NCBI GenBank assembly: GCA_028289345.1
Contig: JANQQL010000015.1
Coordinates: forward strand, 1-64,000
DNA: 64,000 nucleotides
Direction: 5' to 3'
DNA from: Planctomycetota bacterium
GTDB taxonomy: Bacteria; Planctomycetota; B15-G4; SIAN01
In this document: positions 35,884 through 44,525 of the stretch, piece after piece
Position numbering within the stretch: the stretch's first letter is position 1
Layout: each line of letters starts with the position of its first letter
Notes under the pieces: model-generated
The model's database searches: none
The model's input: only the letters and a program-made list of their open reading frames with translations
Told to the model about the DNA's origin: nothing
Made by a program: the position numbers and the translations under genes

Positions 35884-36495
35884 ATGAGCGGTCCCCACCG
35901 GACGCGACGCCCGCCGTTGCCCCCCTCCCCGAAGACCCGGCACCGCCGGCTTCGTGATCAGCGCGGATTCGGATTGCTGGACAACTTGCTCGCCATGGCC
36001 GTGTTCTCGATCTCGGCGATGGGCTTTTTGCAGGTCACCGTGGCCTCCAAAGGCCTCCACCGCGAGAACATGAATCTCGAGCAGGCGACCGGCGCCGCCC
36101 GCCAACTCTTGGAGGACATGCGAGCGGTCAACGCCTCAGAAGTGTTCGCTCGATACAACGACGATCCCAACGACGATCCCGATGGCGTCAACACGGCCCC
36201 GGGATCGAACATCACCGTTCACGTCGGTGACGATGGCGAAAACGCCTGGAGCGAAGAGCACGAAGCACAGATGGGAACCGAGCCCATCACTTGCAACATC
36301 ACCTTCCCCACCGTCGGCGGCCAAGTCCGCGAAGACCTGGACATGCCAGAACTGGGACTTCCTGCGGACCTCAACGGCGACGGCGAGATCGACGGTGAGG
36401 ACCACTCTGACGACTACGAGTATCTGCCGGTCCTCATCACCGCAAACACGGCCAACGGATCCTTCGTGGTCCACTCGGTCATGACGAACAGGTAA
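35884..36495 (+). CDS. PilV-like minor pilin / pseudopilin
   Basis: 203 residues. The prepilin motif is DQRG/FGLLDNLLAMAVFSISAM. Mature position 5 is Asp, not the usual Glu, which is unusual because Glu5 neutralises the N-terminus of the neighbouring subunit. The leader is long (about 27 residues) and basic. Near the C-terminus DLNGDGEIDGEDHSDD looks like a dockerin/EF-hand-type calcium loop. It is the first of three minor pilin-like genes on the plus strand (6-nt gap to the next). Confidence 0.8.
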   Translation: MSGPHRTRRPPLPPSPKTRHRRLRDQRGFGLLDNLLAMAVFSISAMGFLQVTVASKGLHRENMNLEQATGAARQLLEDMRAVNASEVFARYNDDPNDDPDGVNTAPGSNITVHVGDDGENAWSEEHEAQMGTEPITCNITFPTVGGQVREDLDMPELGLPADLNGDGEIDGEDHSDDYEYLPVLITANTANGSFVVHSVMTNR

Positions 36496-36501
36496 AGACG
36501 G

Positions 36502-37173
36502 ATGGAAACCTTCGACGAACACCAACCTTCAAGCAAAGCGCCCGCGTCCAAATCGGAAGCGGGCTTCACCCTTCACGAAATGGCCATCGGCATGGCAATG
36601 ATGGTCATCACCCTGGGGGGAATCGCCAGCTTCGTCAAAGTGGGCGTGGAATCGAACCAAGTGATGGCGCGCCAGTCGGCCATCGATTCGAAAGTCGGCC
36701 GCGTCCTGGATGCAGTCACTCGCGAGCTGGGCCAGTCGGGGATCACTCAGTTGACCCCCGCGGTCCCGGCCGGCGACGAGTCCCTGACTTTCCTGACCGC
36801 TCTCGATTACGCCGAAGGCGTGACCTGGAGCAACCCTTCTCGGATCGAGTTTCAGTACGACCCCTCGGATCCGAACGACGGCGTGGACAACAATGGCAAT
36901 GGCCTGATCGACGAAGGTTACGTCGTTCTCGTAACGAACTCTGGCATGGCAAACGAGGACTCCCGGATCCTCGCCACCGGTGTCAGGGAGTACCTGCAGG
37001 GGGAGACGTTCAATGCTGTGGATGACAACGGCAACGGGCTGGTCGACGAGCAAGGTTTCTGCATCGAGCTGGTCGACAACACCCTGGTCGTGCGTCTCTC
37101 ACTGCAGGAAGTGGGTCCCAACGGACAGATCTACACTCGCACGGTAGAGACGTCTGTGGCGCCTCGGAATTAG
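36502..37173 (+). CDS. PilW-like minor pilin / pseudopilin
   Basis: 223 residues. The prepilin signal is SEAG/FTLHEMAIGMAMMVITLG with Glu at +5. The body resembles PilW-type minor pilins, including VGRVLDAVTRELGQSG. Two acidic loops, DGVDNNGNGLIDEG and AVDDNGNGLVDEQ, match EF-hand/dockerin-like calcium sites. It lies between PilV-like and PilX-like genes, the standard order of minor pilin clusters that prime pilus assembly. Confidence 0.83.
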   Translation: METFDEHQPSSKAPASKSEAGFTLHEMAIGMAMMVITLGGIASFVKVGVESNQVMARQSAIDSKVGRVLDAVTRELGQSGITQLTPAVPAGDESLTFLTALDYAEGVTWSNPSRIEFQYDPSDPNDGVDNNGNGLIDEGYVVLVTNSGMANEDSRILATGVREYLQGETFNAVDDNGNGLVDEQGFCIELVDNTLVVRLSLQEVGPNGQIYTRTVETSVAPRN

Positions 37174-37198
37174 TGTTCACCTGGGAGAAGCTGCTGAC

Positions 37199-38863
37199 AT
37201 GAAAATGTACCTGAGTCGAGATCCCGAATCCGGGAAGACGACCCTGGCAGCGCTGTTCGTGGCCTTGATATTAGGGGCCGCGAGCAGTTCGTTACTGACA
37301 GAGGTGTCGTCAACAAATCGCCAGCACTCGGCGACTCGGCATCGGCTGCTCAGCTTGAACCTGGCGGAAGCCGGTTTGAGCCGAGCGATGGTCGATCTGA
37401 GGAACGGGGGTGAAGGCACTTTGGGGACCGAGAACAATCCGGTCACCCTGGGGTCCGGAGACTTCTGGACCATCACTGCACCGAACGAGGACCAGACCGA
37501 GTTCCGGGTCACCGCGTTCGGCCGTTGCCAGGGCGAGACCAAAGTCTTGCAAGCCGTCGTCCAACGGACCGGCGGTTTGTTCGACAACGCGGTCTTTGCC
37601 GGCAATGACGACGACGACCCCAACTACGTCATGGGCTTCTCCGGCTGGGGCAACCAGGCGGACCAGGTTGTCGGCGATGTCTTCAGCGGCGGCGACCTTT
37701 CGATCGGCGGCGACGTCGACATCGACGGAGAGCTGCGCGCCTCGGGCGACATCATTGGTGACACGGGCGAAGAAGGAAAGCACCAGCCGGTGCCGGACAT
37801 CTCCGCCATGAACTATGAAGTCAACCACGACGTCAACGTCGCGGACGAGTTCGACGCCTACGCCAGCTACCAATCGGACAGCGCCGGCGGCACCGCCTGG
37901 CAAGTCCCGTCTTCTTATCTGAGCCATATCTTCCGGAAGAATCCGACGGATCGCTCGAGTGAAAACGCGAGCACCACCAAAGACGACTACTACCTGGAAG
38001 ATCCGTACGAAACGGTTCGCTCGGACTCCAGCTCCGACGGCAGCAATGCCTACGAAGTGAGCATGGGCAGCGACGCGGCGGACAAGGTCTACTTCATCGA
38101 TGGCAACCTGTGGGTCCACAACTACAGCACCTACTCGATGATGCTGACCGGTGGCGACTCCAACGGTTTGAAGGCCACCTTCGTCATCAAGGGCAACCTC
38201 TACATCTCGGACAACATCTTCTACGAAGACATCGACAACGATGGCGTCGTGTTCATCGCCATGGAAGACGAGAACGTCGAAGACAGCGGCAACATCTACT
38301 TCGGTGACCCGGAATTCGGGACGCTGGAAGCCATGCAGTCCTACATGTACGCGGAAAACAACTTCCACGACAACAACCTGAACTCCTCCGGCTCGGCCGT
38401 GGTGGACCTGTTCGGCATCATGAGCGCCGGCAACCAGGTCTCCATCAACCGCGACTGGGGTGACGAGCACTCCCGCCTGAGCGTGACCCTGGATCGCCGG
38501 GTCAAAGACGGCGAAATCGATCTCCCCGGGCTTCCCGAAGCCCAGGCCGAGCCGCAGTACACCATGGTGGCCTGGCGCGAGGTCTCCCGCTGGGGCGACT
38601 ACACCACGGACGCCTGGACGAATGATTTTCCCGATGGTGGGACCGTCGGAGACGGCGGAACCAGCGATGACACCTCCGGTGACAGTGGCCAAACGGACGA
38701 TGGGAATGACCAAGGGTCCAATGGTGACGACTCCACGGATGACACCACCGACGATACTTCTGGCGGCGATGACACGGCCGGCAACGACCACGGTCACGAC
38801 GACGGCGGCAACTGGTGGGACGACTGGGGAGATTGGTGGGGTGGAGGCTGGGGATGGTGGTAA
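37199..38863 (+). CDS. PilX-like pilus assembly protein with acidic, Trp-rich C-terminal tail
   Basis: 554 residues, much longer than normal PilX (about 170-200). The N-terminus has the anchor TLAALFVALILGAASSSLLT and the PilX-type segment LLSLNLAEAGLSRAMVDLRN. The long middle part (about 130-450) includes beta-rich segments such as SGGDLSIGGDVDIDGELRAS, reminiscent of polymer-forming or pilus-tip adhesin domains. From about residue 480 the chain is almost only Asp, Gly, Ser, Thr and Asn. It ends in GNWWDDWGDWWGGGWGWW, with eight Trp in the last 17 residues. It follows the PilW-like gene by 25 nt and is likely part of the same operon. Function of the tail is unknown; a tip-displayed binding or anchoring element is an inference. 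Confidence 0.72.
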   Translation: MKMYLSRDPESGKTTLAALFVALILGAASSSLLTEVSSTNRQHSATRHRLLSLNLAEAGLSRAMVDLRNGGEGTLGTENNPVTLGSGDFWTITAPNEDQTEFRVTAFGRCQGETKVLQAVVQRTGGLFDNAVFAGNDDDDPNYVMGFSGWGNQADQVVGDVFSGGDLSIGGDVDIDGELRASGDIIGDTGEEGKHQPVPDISAMNYEVNHDVNVADEFDAYASYQSDSAGGTAWQVPSSYLSHIFRKNPTDRSSENASTTKDDYYLEDPYETVRSDSSSDGSNAYEVSMGSDAADKVYFIDGNLWVHNYSTYSMMLTGGDSNGLKATFVIKGNLYISDNIFYEDIDNDGVVFIAMEDENVEDSGNIYFGDPEFGTLEAMQSYMYAENNFHDNNLNSSGSAVVDLFGIMSAGNQVSINRDWGDEHSRLSVTLDRRVKDGEIDLPGLPEAQAEPQYTMVAWREVSRWGDYTTDAWTNDFPDGGTVGDGGTSDDTSGDSGQTDDGNDQGSNGDDSTDDTTDDTSGGDDTAGNDHGHDDGGNWWDDWGDWWGGGWGWW

Positions 38864-38902
38864 TCCACCGCCTCGTCTTCTGACCCACCCCAGGAGACGG
38901 GG

Positions 38903-40168
38903 ATGAAACTCGATCGATCATCAACTCGGATGGCCCGGGGCTTCGCGCTCGGGGCCATCCTTGCCTTTTCCAGCGACGCCGTGGCGGACGCCCCGGCGAA
39001 CGAGAAAGCCGAGCCGACCGAATGGGACGTGCTCGCCGACAAGCACCTGCCCGACGTGTGGCGGGTTCTGGTCACTCCCGACGCCCTTCGTGGCAACGAC
39101 ACTCGGGTCGTGGCTCAACTCCGGGCACTGGGACCGCGCGCCATTCCCGCCATGTTCGTCGTTTGGAACCGGGAACAAGTCATGCCGCCCGCCGAGCTCG
39201 CGAAGGAGGTCGAGGTACCGACTCGCGGCCAGGAGGCGTTTCAGTGGCACGAGACCTGCCATCGGGTCACTGCGGCGGCCATGTCCAGTCATTCCAGTGA
39301 CAGCCTGGTGCCGTTCCTGCGCTCACTCATCGGCGAGGGGCAGCCGAATCTGAGACGCATCGCCGCCCTGAGGTTGGCGGGAACCCTGGGTCAGAACTCC
39401 CTGCTGCCGTTCGTGCTGGAAACCATGAAGGTCCTCGAGGGCAAGTCCCTGGCAAGCCCGGTGGTCACTGCCACGTTTCAGAAGACCATCCGGACTCTGG
39501 CGGAGAGCTCCCCGAGTACGGTCTCTCGCACGCTTCGCTCCCGCTGGAAAGACGTGCACTGGTCGCTTCACCGCTACGTGTTCCGAGGCATCGCCCAAGC
39601 GGACGTGGGAGAGGCGCTCTCTTTGGTCAACGCGGTGATGGGCCGCGACACGGACACCGACCGCGTGCTGGTGACGGAAGCACTGAAGCTGATCGACAAA
39701 GTCGAAGACAACGACTTGCCGCGACTCGCCACCTGCTTGCGACTCGCCGTCCGCTCTGACGATTCCGAGCTGCGGCGCCTGGGCGCCCAGGGACTGGGAT
39801 CCATCGACGACCTGGAGTCCTTCGAAACCGTGCTATGGCTGCTCGAGGACGAAGACCCGTTGGTCCGCAAGCACGCCCTCGCGACACTGAAGACGCTGTC
39901 CGGCCATTCCCTGCCTCCGAACCCGGAGGCATGGCAGCAGTGGTGGACCACCGAACAGGACTGGTACCTGGAAGAGGGCGAGAGCATGGAGCGCTGGCTC
40001 CTCCAGGGCAACGAAGCCGAGGTCCTGACGGCGATTCGCGTGTTCCGTCGCAAACGCATGCTGCGCAAGCAAGTCGAGGACGAATTCGCACTGCTCCTCG
40101 AAGACTCGCGACCGAACATCCAGAAGGCTGCGGAAGAAGCCTGGGGCCAGTTGACCGCTTCTCGATGA
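38903..40168 (+). CDS. Exported HEAT-repeat-like protein
   Basis: 421 residues, ATG 38903 with CAGGAGACGGGG upstream. A signal peptide is present (GFALGAILAFSSDAVADAPA). The rest is alpha-helical repeat sequence of the HEAT/PBS-lyase type, such as LRRIAALRLAGTLGQNSLLP, LRRLGAQGLGSIDDLESFET and PLVRKHALATLKTLSGHSLP. No enzymatic motif is visible. It follows the PilX-like gene by 39 nt and may serve as a periplasmic scaffold for the pseudopilus, an inference from position. A 9-bp hairpin lies 10 nt after its stop. Confidence 0.75.
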   Translation: MKLDRSSTRMARGFALGAILAFSSDAVADAPANEKAEPTEWDVLADKHLPDVWRVLVTPDALRGNDTRVVAQLRALGPRAIPAMFVVWNREQVMPPAELAKEVEVPTRGQEAFQWHETCHRVTAAAMSSHSSDSLVPFLRSLIGEGQPNLRRIAALRLAGTLGQNSLLPFVLETMKVLEGKSLASPVVTATFQKTIRTLAESSPSTVSRTLRSRWKDVHWSLHRYVFRGIAQADVGEALSLVNAVMGRDTDTDRVLVTEALKLIDKVEDNDLPRLATCLRLAVRSDDSELRRLGAQGLGSIDDLESFETVLWLLEDEDPLVRKHALATLKTLSGHSLPPNPEAWQQWWTTEQDWYLEEGESMERWLLQGNEAEVLTAIRVFRRKRMLRKQVEDEFALLLEDSRPNIQKAAEEAWGQLTASR

Positions 40169-40178
40169 TTGAGGAGAA

Positions 40179-40201
40179 CCGAAGTGGGAGAGCCACTTCG
40201 G
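40179..40201. terminator. Hairpin between the convergent HEAT-repeat gene and rnpB
   Basis: CCGAAGTGG (40179-40187), loop GAGAG, CCACTTCGG (40193-40201): a perfect 9-bp stem just after the HEAT gene stop and just beyond the 3' end of rnpB. It could end transcription from both sides, although no T-run follows. Confidence 0.65.
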
Positions 40202-40203
40202 CT

Positions 40204-40571
40204 CGAGTCGACGCATAAGCCGGATTCTGTCTCCCCCTTGCGGGGGCGGTGACCATTCCTCTGGGATCGCCGTTGCCGACGACCTCGAACGACCTACCCG
40301 AGGGTCCAAACGACGCGGGCCGCGTCTTCCCCTCCTATTTGGCCTTTCTCCGGGTGGGGCTTGCCGAGCCAGGAGAGTCACCTCCCCTGCTGGTGAGCTC
40401 TTACCTCACCGTTTCACCCTTACCGGCGTCCGAAGACGCCGGCGGTCTACTCTCTGTTGCGCTTTCCCTAGCCTCACGGCCGGTGGGCGTTACCCACCAC
40501 CCTGCCCTGTGGAGCCCGGACTTTCCTCCACCGGAGCCGAAGCTCCGACAGCGATCACCTCGTCAACTCGA
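40204..40571 (-). ncRNA. rnpB: RNase P RNA (bacterial class A)
   Basis: The minus strand shows the conserved core of bacterial RNase P RNA: GGAGGAAAGTCCGGGCTCC near the 5' end, GGGAAAGCGCAACAGAGAGT, AGGGTGAAACGGTGAGGTAA, GGTAGGTCGTTCGAGG, and AGACAGAATCCGGCTTATG near the 3' end. The P1 stem pairs the 5' CGAGTTGACG (40570-40561) with the 3' CGTCGACTCG (40213-40204). About 368 nt, a normal length. It cuts 5' leaders from tRNA precursors. Ends are set from P1 pairing and may be off by a few bases. Confidence 0.96.
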
Positions 40572-40589
40572 ACCAAAGTGGCAGGGATT

Positions 40590-40618
40590 CGATTAGGAAC
40601 CGGCCAGGGAAGTGTCAA
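40590..40618 (-). promoter_or_regulatory. Candidate promoter of rnpB
   Basis: On the minus strand a perfect -35 TTGACA (40618-40613) is followed by a 17-nt spacer and TAATCG (40595-40590), about 20 nt before the P1 stem. The same -35 hexamer is found upstream of the precursor peptide operon, which suggests a sigma-70-like consensus in this organism. Confidence 0.45.
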
Positions 40619-40829
40619 GCTTGTGGGAGCGCGGCTCGGGCGCAGAGGCCCCTCTCCCTCGAAAACCCCCGGCGAGGAGCTTTTTTCTCGTCGCCTCTGG
40701 GTCCTCCTGGCCGATGACTGGCCGAGGGCTCTCCCGGAGCAGGAATCGGCCCTCGTGCTATCATTCCGCCCCCGGAAAATCCGGGTTGACACCCCTTCGG
40801 CACCTCGCTCCTCGGAAGGAACCACACCG

Positions 40830-41969
40830 ATGATTCGCAAAGGCCTGACCCAACTGCGCATGGCCGCGCGCAACCCTGCACAGGTGATGCGGGTCGCGGC
40901 TTCGGAGGCCAAGTTGCGAATGGGTCTTCCGACCCTGCGCAGCGTCGAGTTCGCGGTCACCTGGATCTGCAATCTGAAGTGCGAGTTCTGCTACGCCGAA
41001 GACCTGATGTACGCCGCCAAGCGCCCGCCGGACATGCCCTTGGACCTGTTCCACGACACGATTCGCCAGGCCTATGACCTGGGCATGATCCACGTCAACA
41101 TCACCGGCGGCGAGCCGATGATCCGCAAGGACCTGTACGAACTCATCGACGGGATTCCCAAGAACATCGTGGTCTCGATCGTCACCAACTCGACCCTGAT
41201 CAACGAAGAGAAGATCAAGCGGCTCAAGGAGGTCGGCGTCTCGACGATCCAGTTCAGCTACGGCGACTACTATCTGAAGCACTTCAACCGTGAGCTGGCT
41301 CGGTACACCCGCTCCCTGGGGATGGGCGTCACGCTCTCGGTGGTGAACATCGAATCCGAGCGCCAGAACATCCGCGATGCTTTCAAGATGGCGGAAGAGG
41401 ACGACTTCTCGGTCCTCTACAACTACCCGATGCGCTACAAGAACAACGGTTTGGACAACGACCTGTACTGGGAATACCGCAACCATCCTCGCGTCCGCGA
41501 AGACAACATGTTCTGGAGCGGTAAGAACCGCTGCCCCGCGGGAACCCAAAAGATCTACGTCACCAACGACGGCGACATCATGACCTGCGATCGGATCCAC
41601 GGCTGCTTTGGCAACGTCCATAAGCAACCGCTGGAGGAAATCTGGCGCAAGATGTACGACCGCTTCAAGGACGTGAAGTCGTTCTGCTTGCTGGAAACCT
41701 GCCCCAAGCAATGGGCCGAGAACAACGAGAAGACCGGCAAGAGCTACGACCCGTCCTTGCTCGGCACCAGCGAAGACCCGTTCAATGTCTTCAAGGGCAC
41801 GCCGCTCGAAGACATCACGGTGCCTCAGACCCACTTCACTCGCGAGCTGCTGGAAGCCGCCCAGAACGGCAAGCAGGACGGCAACGGCCCGGCGTCGGAT
41901 CCGGTGGCTGGCAACGGCGCCGCTCCCTCCGCGAAGGCGGAGCCGGAAGCCGTCGACCAGAAGTCCTAG
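40830..41969 (+). CDS. Radical SAM/SPASM-like protein of unknown substrate
   Basis: 379 residues, ATG 40830 with GGAAGGA upstream. The cluster motif is WICNLKCEFCYAEDLMYAAK, followed by VNITGGEPMIRKDLYELIDG, so a complete radical SAM core is present. The C-terminal Cys-containing region RCPAGTQKIYVTNDGDIMTC, then DRIHGCFGNVHKQPLEEIW and FCLLETCPKQW, matches a SPASM/twitch-type auxiliary cluster region. The last 50 residues are Ala/Pro/Gly-rich and disordered. No precursor-like ORF, PqqD protein or other partner is adjacent: it sits alone between rnpB and a Nudix-like gene. Substrate unknown. Confidence 0.82.
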   Translation: MIRKGLTQLRMAARNPAQVMRVAASEAKLRMGLPTLRSVEFAVTWICNLKCEFCYAEDLMYAAKRPPDMPLDLFHDTIRQAYDLGMIHVNITGGEPMIRKDLYELIDGIPKNIVVSIVTNSTLINEEKIKRLKEVGVSTIQFSYGDYYLKHFNRELARYTRSLGMGVTLSVVNIESERQNIRDAFKMAEEDDFSVLYNYPMRYKNNGLDNDLYWEYRNHPRVREDNMFWSGKNRCPAGTQKIYVTNDGDIMTCDRIHGCFGNVHKQPLEEIWRKMYDRFKDVKSFCLLETCPKQWAENNEKTGKSYDPSLLGTSEDPFNVFKGTPLEDITVPQTHFTRELLEAAQNGKQDGNGPASDPVAGNGAAPSAKAEPEAVDQKS

Positions 41970-42270
41970 GCGCCGTCGAAGACTCGCAAGGTCTTGGGCA
42001 AATCGCTGTCTGCCTCCGCGATTCATGGGGGCGTGACCGGTCGATCCGCCGCCACAGCTCGGCGACTCCTTTGGGTCGTCGGGACCGCATGTCCATCGAC
42101 CGGGTCACCCGGAGCCGATGTCCCTGATCCACCTTCGGTTCAAGCGCCTCGAGTCGTTCCCATGCGAGCCCCGAGGCAGGCAAGGCCAGGGCGGATCGGC
42201 GTGCCAGCGTTCGCGACCTTCCCACGTGGCGGTACACTTGGTTCCTGAACTCAACCAACGGAGGGGACCC

Positions 42271-42921
42271 ATGGAATTCGTGTACGTCGTCGAGCGCAAC
42301 CGGTTGTTCGATTTATCGTTTCCCCACGGACTCGTGAGCTTGTCGGACCAACGAGAAACCGTGAATCGCTACGTCGAGCGAATTCGAACCCACGGCTTCT
42401 TCGTCGAACGGCGCAAGGCGGAGCAGGACTCCCGCTGGAAGCAGATCATCCCCTACGTCGTCGTGAAGCAGGACGACCGGATCCTTCTGCTGGAGCGCAA
42501 GAACAAACAAGGGGAAGCCCGCCTGCATGGCAAGCGCTCCATCGGGGTCGGCGGCCACGTGAACCCGATCGACGAGGACTCCCAGCATGTGTTGGCGGCC
42601 GGTCTTCATCGCGAAGTCGAAGAGGAACTCGACGTGGGCGGCCCCTACCAGGTGAAGGTGGCGGGTTTCTTGAATGATGATGCAACCGACGTCGGTTCGG
42701 TGCACTTCGGAATGGTGGCATTGCTGACGACGTCGGCGCCAGTGAGCATTCGGGAAACGGACATGATGGATGGGCGGTTGGTCTCACCGCAGGAGCTGAC
42801 TGAGCTTCATCAACAGGATCCGGATCGATTCGAAACCTGGTCCAGCTTGCTGCTGGATCGGCTGAACGACGTCCTGAAAGCCGACCTCGACCTGAACGCC
42901 GCTCTGGGGGCCGCTCGATGA
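42271..42921 (+). CDS. Nudix-like predicted phosphoesterase (COG4112-type)
   Basis: 216 residues, ATG 42271 with GGAGGGG upstream. The fold is recognisable by WKQIIPYVVVKQDDRILLLE, GKRSIGVGGHVNPIDEDS and the helix AAGLHREVEEELDVGG. The R-E-x-x-E-E part of the Nudix box is intact; the upstream Glu is displaced and the final Gly is Asp, a divergence I associate with the predicted MutT-like phosphoesterase group. It overlaps the acyl-CoA ligase gene by 4 nt (ATGA), so the two are made together. A role on CoA- or nucleotide-linked compounds is suggested only by that coupling. Confidence 0.72.
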   Translation: MEFVYVVERNRLFDLSFPHGLVSLSDQRETVNRYVERIRTHGFFVERRKAEQDSRWKQIIPYVVVKQDDRILLLERKNKQGEARLHGKRSIGVGGHVNPIDEDSQHVLAAGLHREVEEELDVGGPYQVKVAGFLNDDATDVGSVHFGMVALLTTSAPVSIRETDMMDGRLVSPQELTELHQQDPDRFETWSSLLLDRLNDVLKADLDLNAALGAAR

Positions 42922-44525
42922 ACAACCTCGGCGCAAACTGGGAACCGAGCCGCAACTGCACGATTCCCGCTGCCTGGCGCCGAGTCGTGGACGCGTTTCC
43001 CGAGCAAGAGGCATTGGTCTATCCCCAGCGAGGACTGCGTTGGACCTACCGCGATCTGGACCAGCAGTCTCTCGACCTGGCCCGAGCCTTCGTCACCGCG
43101 GGAATCGGCAAGGGGGACCACGTCACCGTTTGGGCCGAGAACGTTCCCGAGTGGGTGGTCCTTCAACTGGCTCTCGCGCGAGTGGGTGCGGTGTTGGTCA
43201 CCGCCAACACTGCCCTCAAGACTCCGGAGATCGAGTACTTGCTGCGCCAGTCCGATTCGGTCGCCGTGTGCTCCACCACGGGACCGGAAGGGCGGTACCT
43301 GGAGTCGTTGGCGGCCATTCGCAACGACCTGAGTGAGCTTCGCCACCAGATCTTCCTGGGGGAACAAGCCCCATCTCCCGTAGTGTCCTACCAAGATTTC
43401 TTGCAAGGCGCGGCCAAAACGGACGCCGACACCATTCTGCGCCTCGAACAGGATCAGAATCCCGACGAAGTGATCAACATGCAGTACACGTCGGGTACCA
43501 CCGGCTCTCCCAAGGGAGTCATGCTGACTCACCGGAACCTGGTCAACAACGCCCACGGCCTGGGCACCAAGCTCGACTACCAGGCTGGAGAACGGCTGGC
43601 ATTGACCGTTCCCCTGTTCCACTGCTTTGGGTGCGTGGTGAGCAGTCTGGGGGCCTTCGTCAACGCACTGACCCTCTGTGGCATCGACCAGTTCGAGCCA
43701 GAGCAAACCCTCGACCTTCTCGAGGGAGAGCGTTGCAACATCGTCTACGGCGTCCCGACCCACTTCCGGCTCATGGTCGAAGCTCAGGAGCGAAATCCCC
43801 GCAACCTCACCACTTTGCGGACGGGGATCATGGGTGGCGCGCCGTGCCCCCGCGAGTTGGTCGAGCGCATCGTGACCGACCTGCACGTCCCTCATATGAC
43901 GGCGGCCTACGGCCTCACCGAGTGTTCGCCCGGAGTCAGCATCAATCGGCCGGACGATGACTTGGACCGCCGAGCCTCGACTGTGGGCTTCGCTCTCGAC
44001 GACATCGAGGTTCGGGTCATCGATCCCGCCACCAATGAAGAGCTGCCACGGGGCGAACGCGGAGAACTCCACGTCCGCGGACACTGCGTGATGAAGGGTT
44101 ACTACAAGGAACCGGAGCAGACCGCCAAGGTGCTGTTGCCGGACGGCTGGTTACGCACCGGGGACCTGGCGACCATGGCCGAGGACGGCACGTTGCGCAT
44201 CGTCGGACGGCTGAAGGAGATGATCATCCGCGGTGGCGAGAACGTCTCTCCCGCCGAGGTCGAAGACGCATTGCGAAAGCACCCCCAGGTCCGCGACGCC
44301 GCCGTGTTCGGAATTCCCCACGAAGTCTTTGGTGAGGAGGTCCGGGCTGCCGTGTTGATGATCGAGGGAGCGGATGCTCGCGAAGAGGAACTGCGGCAGT
44401 TCCTCGCCCCGCTGCTGGCCGGAGCCAAGATCCCCTCACGAATTCACCCCGTGGCGGCGTTCCCGATGACCGCGAGCGGGAAAGTCCAGAAGTTCCGCTT
44501 GGCCGAGCAGTTCCAGGGCCCGTAG
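42918..44525 (+). CDS. AMP-forming acyl-CoA synthetase (fatty acid/aryl-CoA ligase family)
   Basis: 535 residues, full length. The phosphate loop is NMQYTSGTTGSPKGVMLTHR, A5 is TAAYGLTECSPGVS, A7 and A8 are GWLRTGDLATMAEDGTLRIV followed by GRLKEMIIRGGENVSPAEVE, and the catalytic Lys in A10 lies in PMTASGKVQKFRL. These are the marks of ANL-superfamily acyl-CoA ligases, which activate a carboxylate with ATP and transfer it to CoA. Overall sequence is closest in style to medium/long-chain fatty acid ligases. Coupled by a 4-nt overlap to the Nudix-like gene. Confidence 0.93.
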   Translation: MNNLGANWEPSRNCTIPAAWRRVVDAFPEQEALVYPQRGLRWTYRDLDQQSLDLARAFVTAGIGKGDHVTVWAENVPEWVVLQLALARVGAVLVTANTALKTPEIEYLLRQSDSVAVCSTTGPEGRYLESLAAIRNDLSELRHQIFLGEQAPSPVVSYQDFLQGAAKTDADTILRLEQDQNPDEVINMQYTSGTTGSPKGVMLTHRNLVNNAHGLGTKLDYQAGERLALTVPLFHCFGCVVSSLGAFVNALTLCGIDQFEPEQTLDLLEGERCNIVYGVPTHFRLMVEAQERNPRNLTTLRTGIMGGAPCPRELVERIVTDLHVPHMTAAYGLTECSPGVSINRPDDDLDRRASTVGFALDDIEVRVIDPATNEELPRGERGELHVRGHCVMKGYYKEPEQTAKVLLPDGWLRTGDLATMAEDGTLRIVGRLKEMIIRGGENVSPAEVEDALRKHPQVRDAAVFGIPHEVFGEEVRAAVLMIEGADAREEELRQFLAPLLAGAKIPSRIHPVAAFPMTASGKVQKFRLAEQFQGP

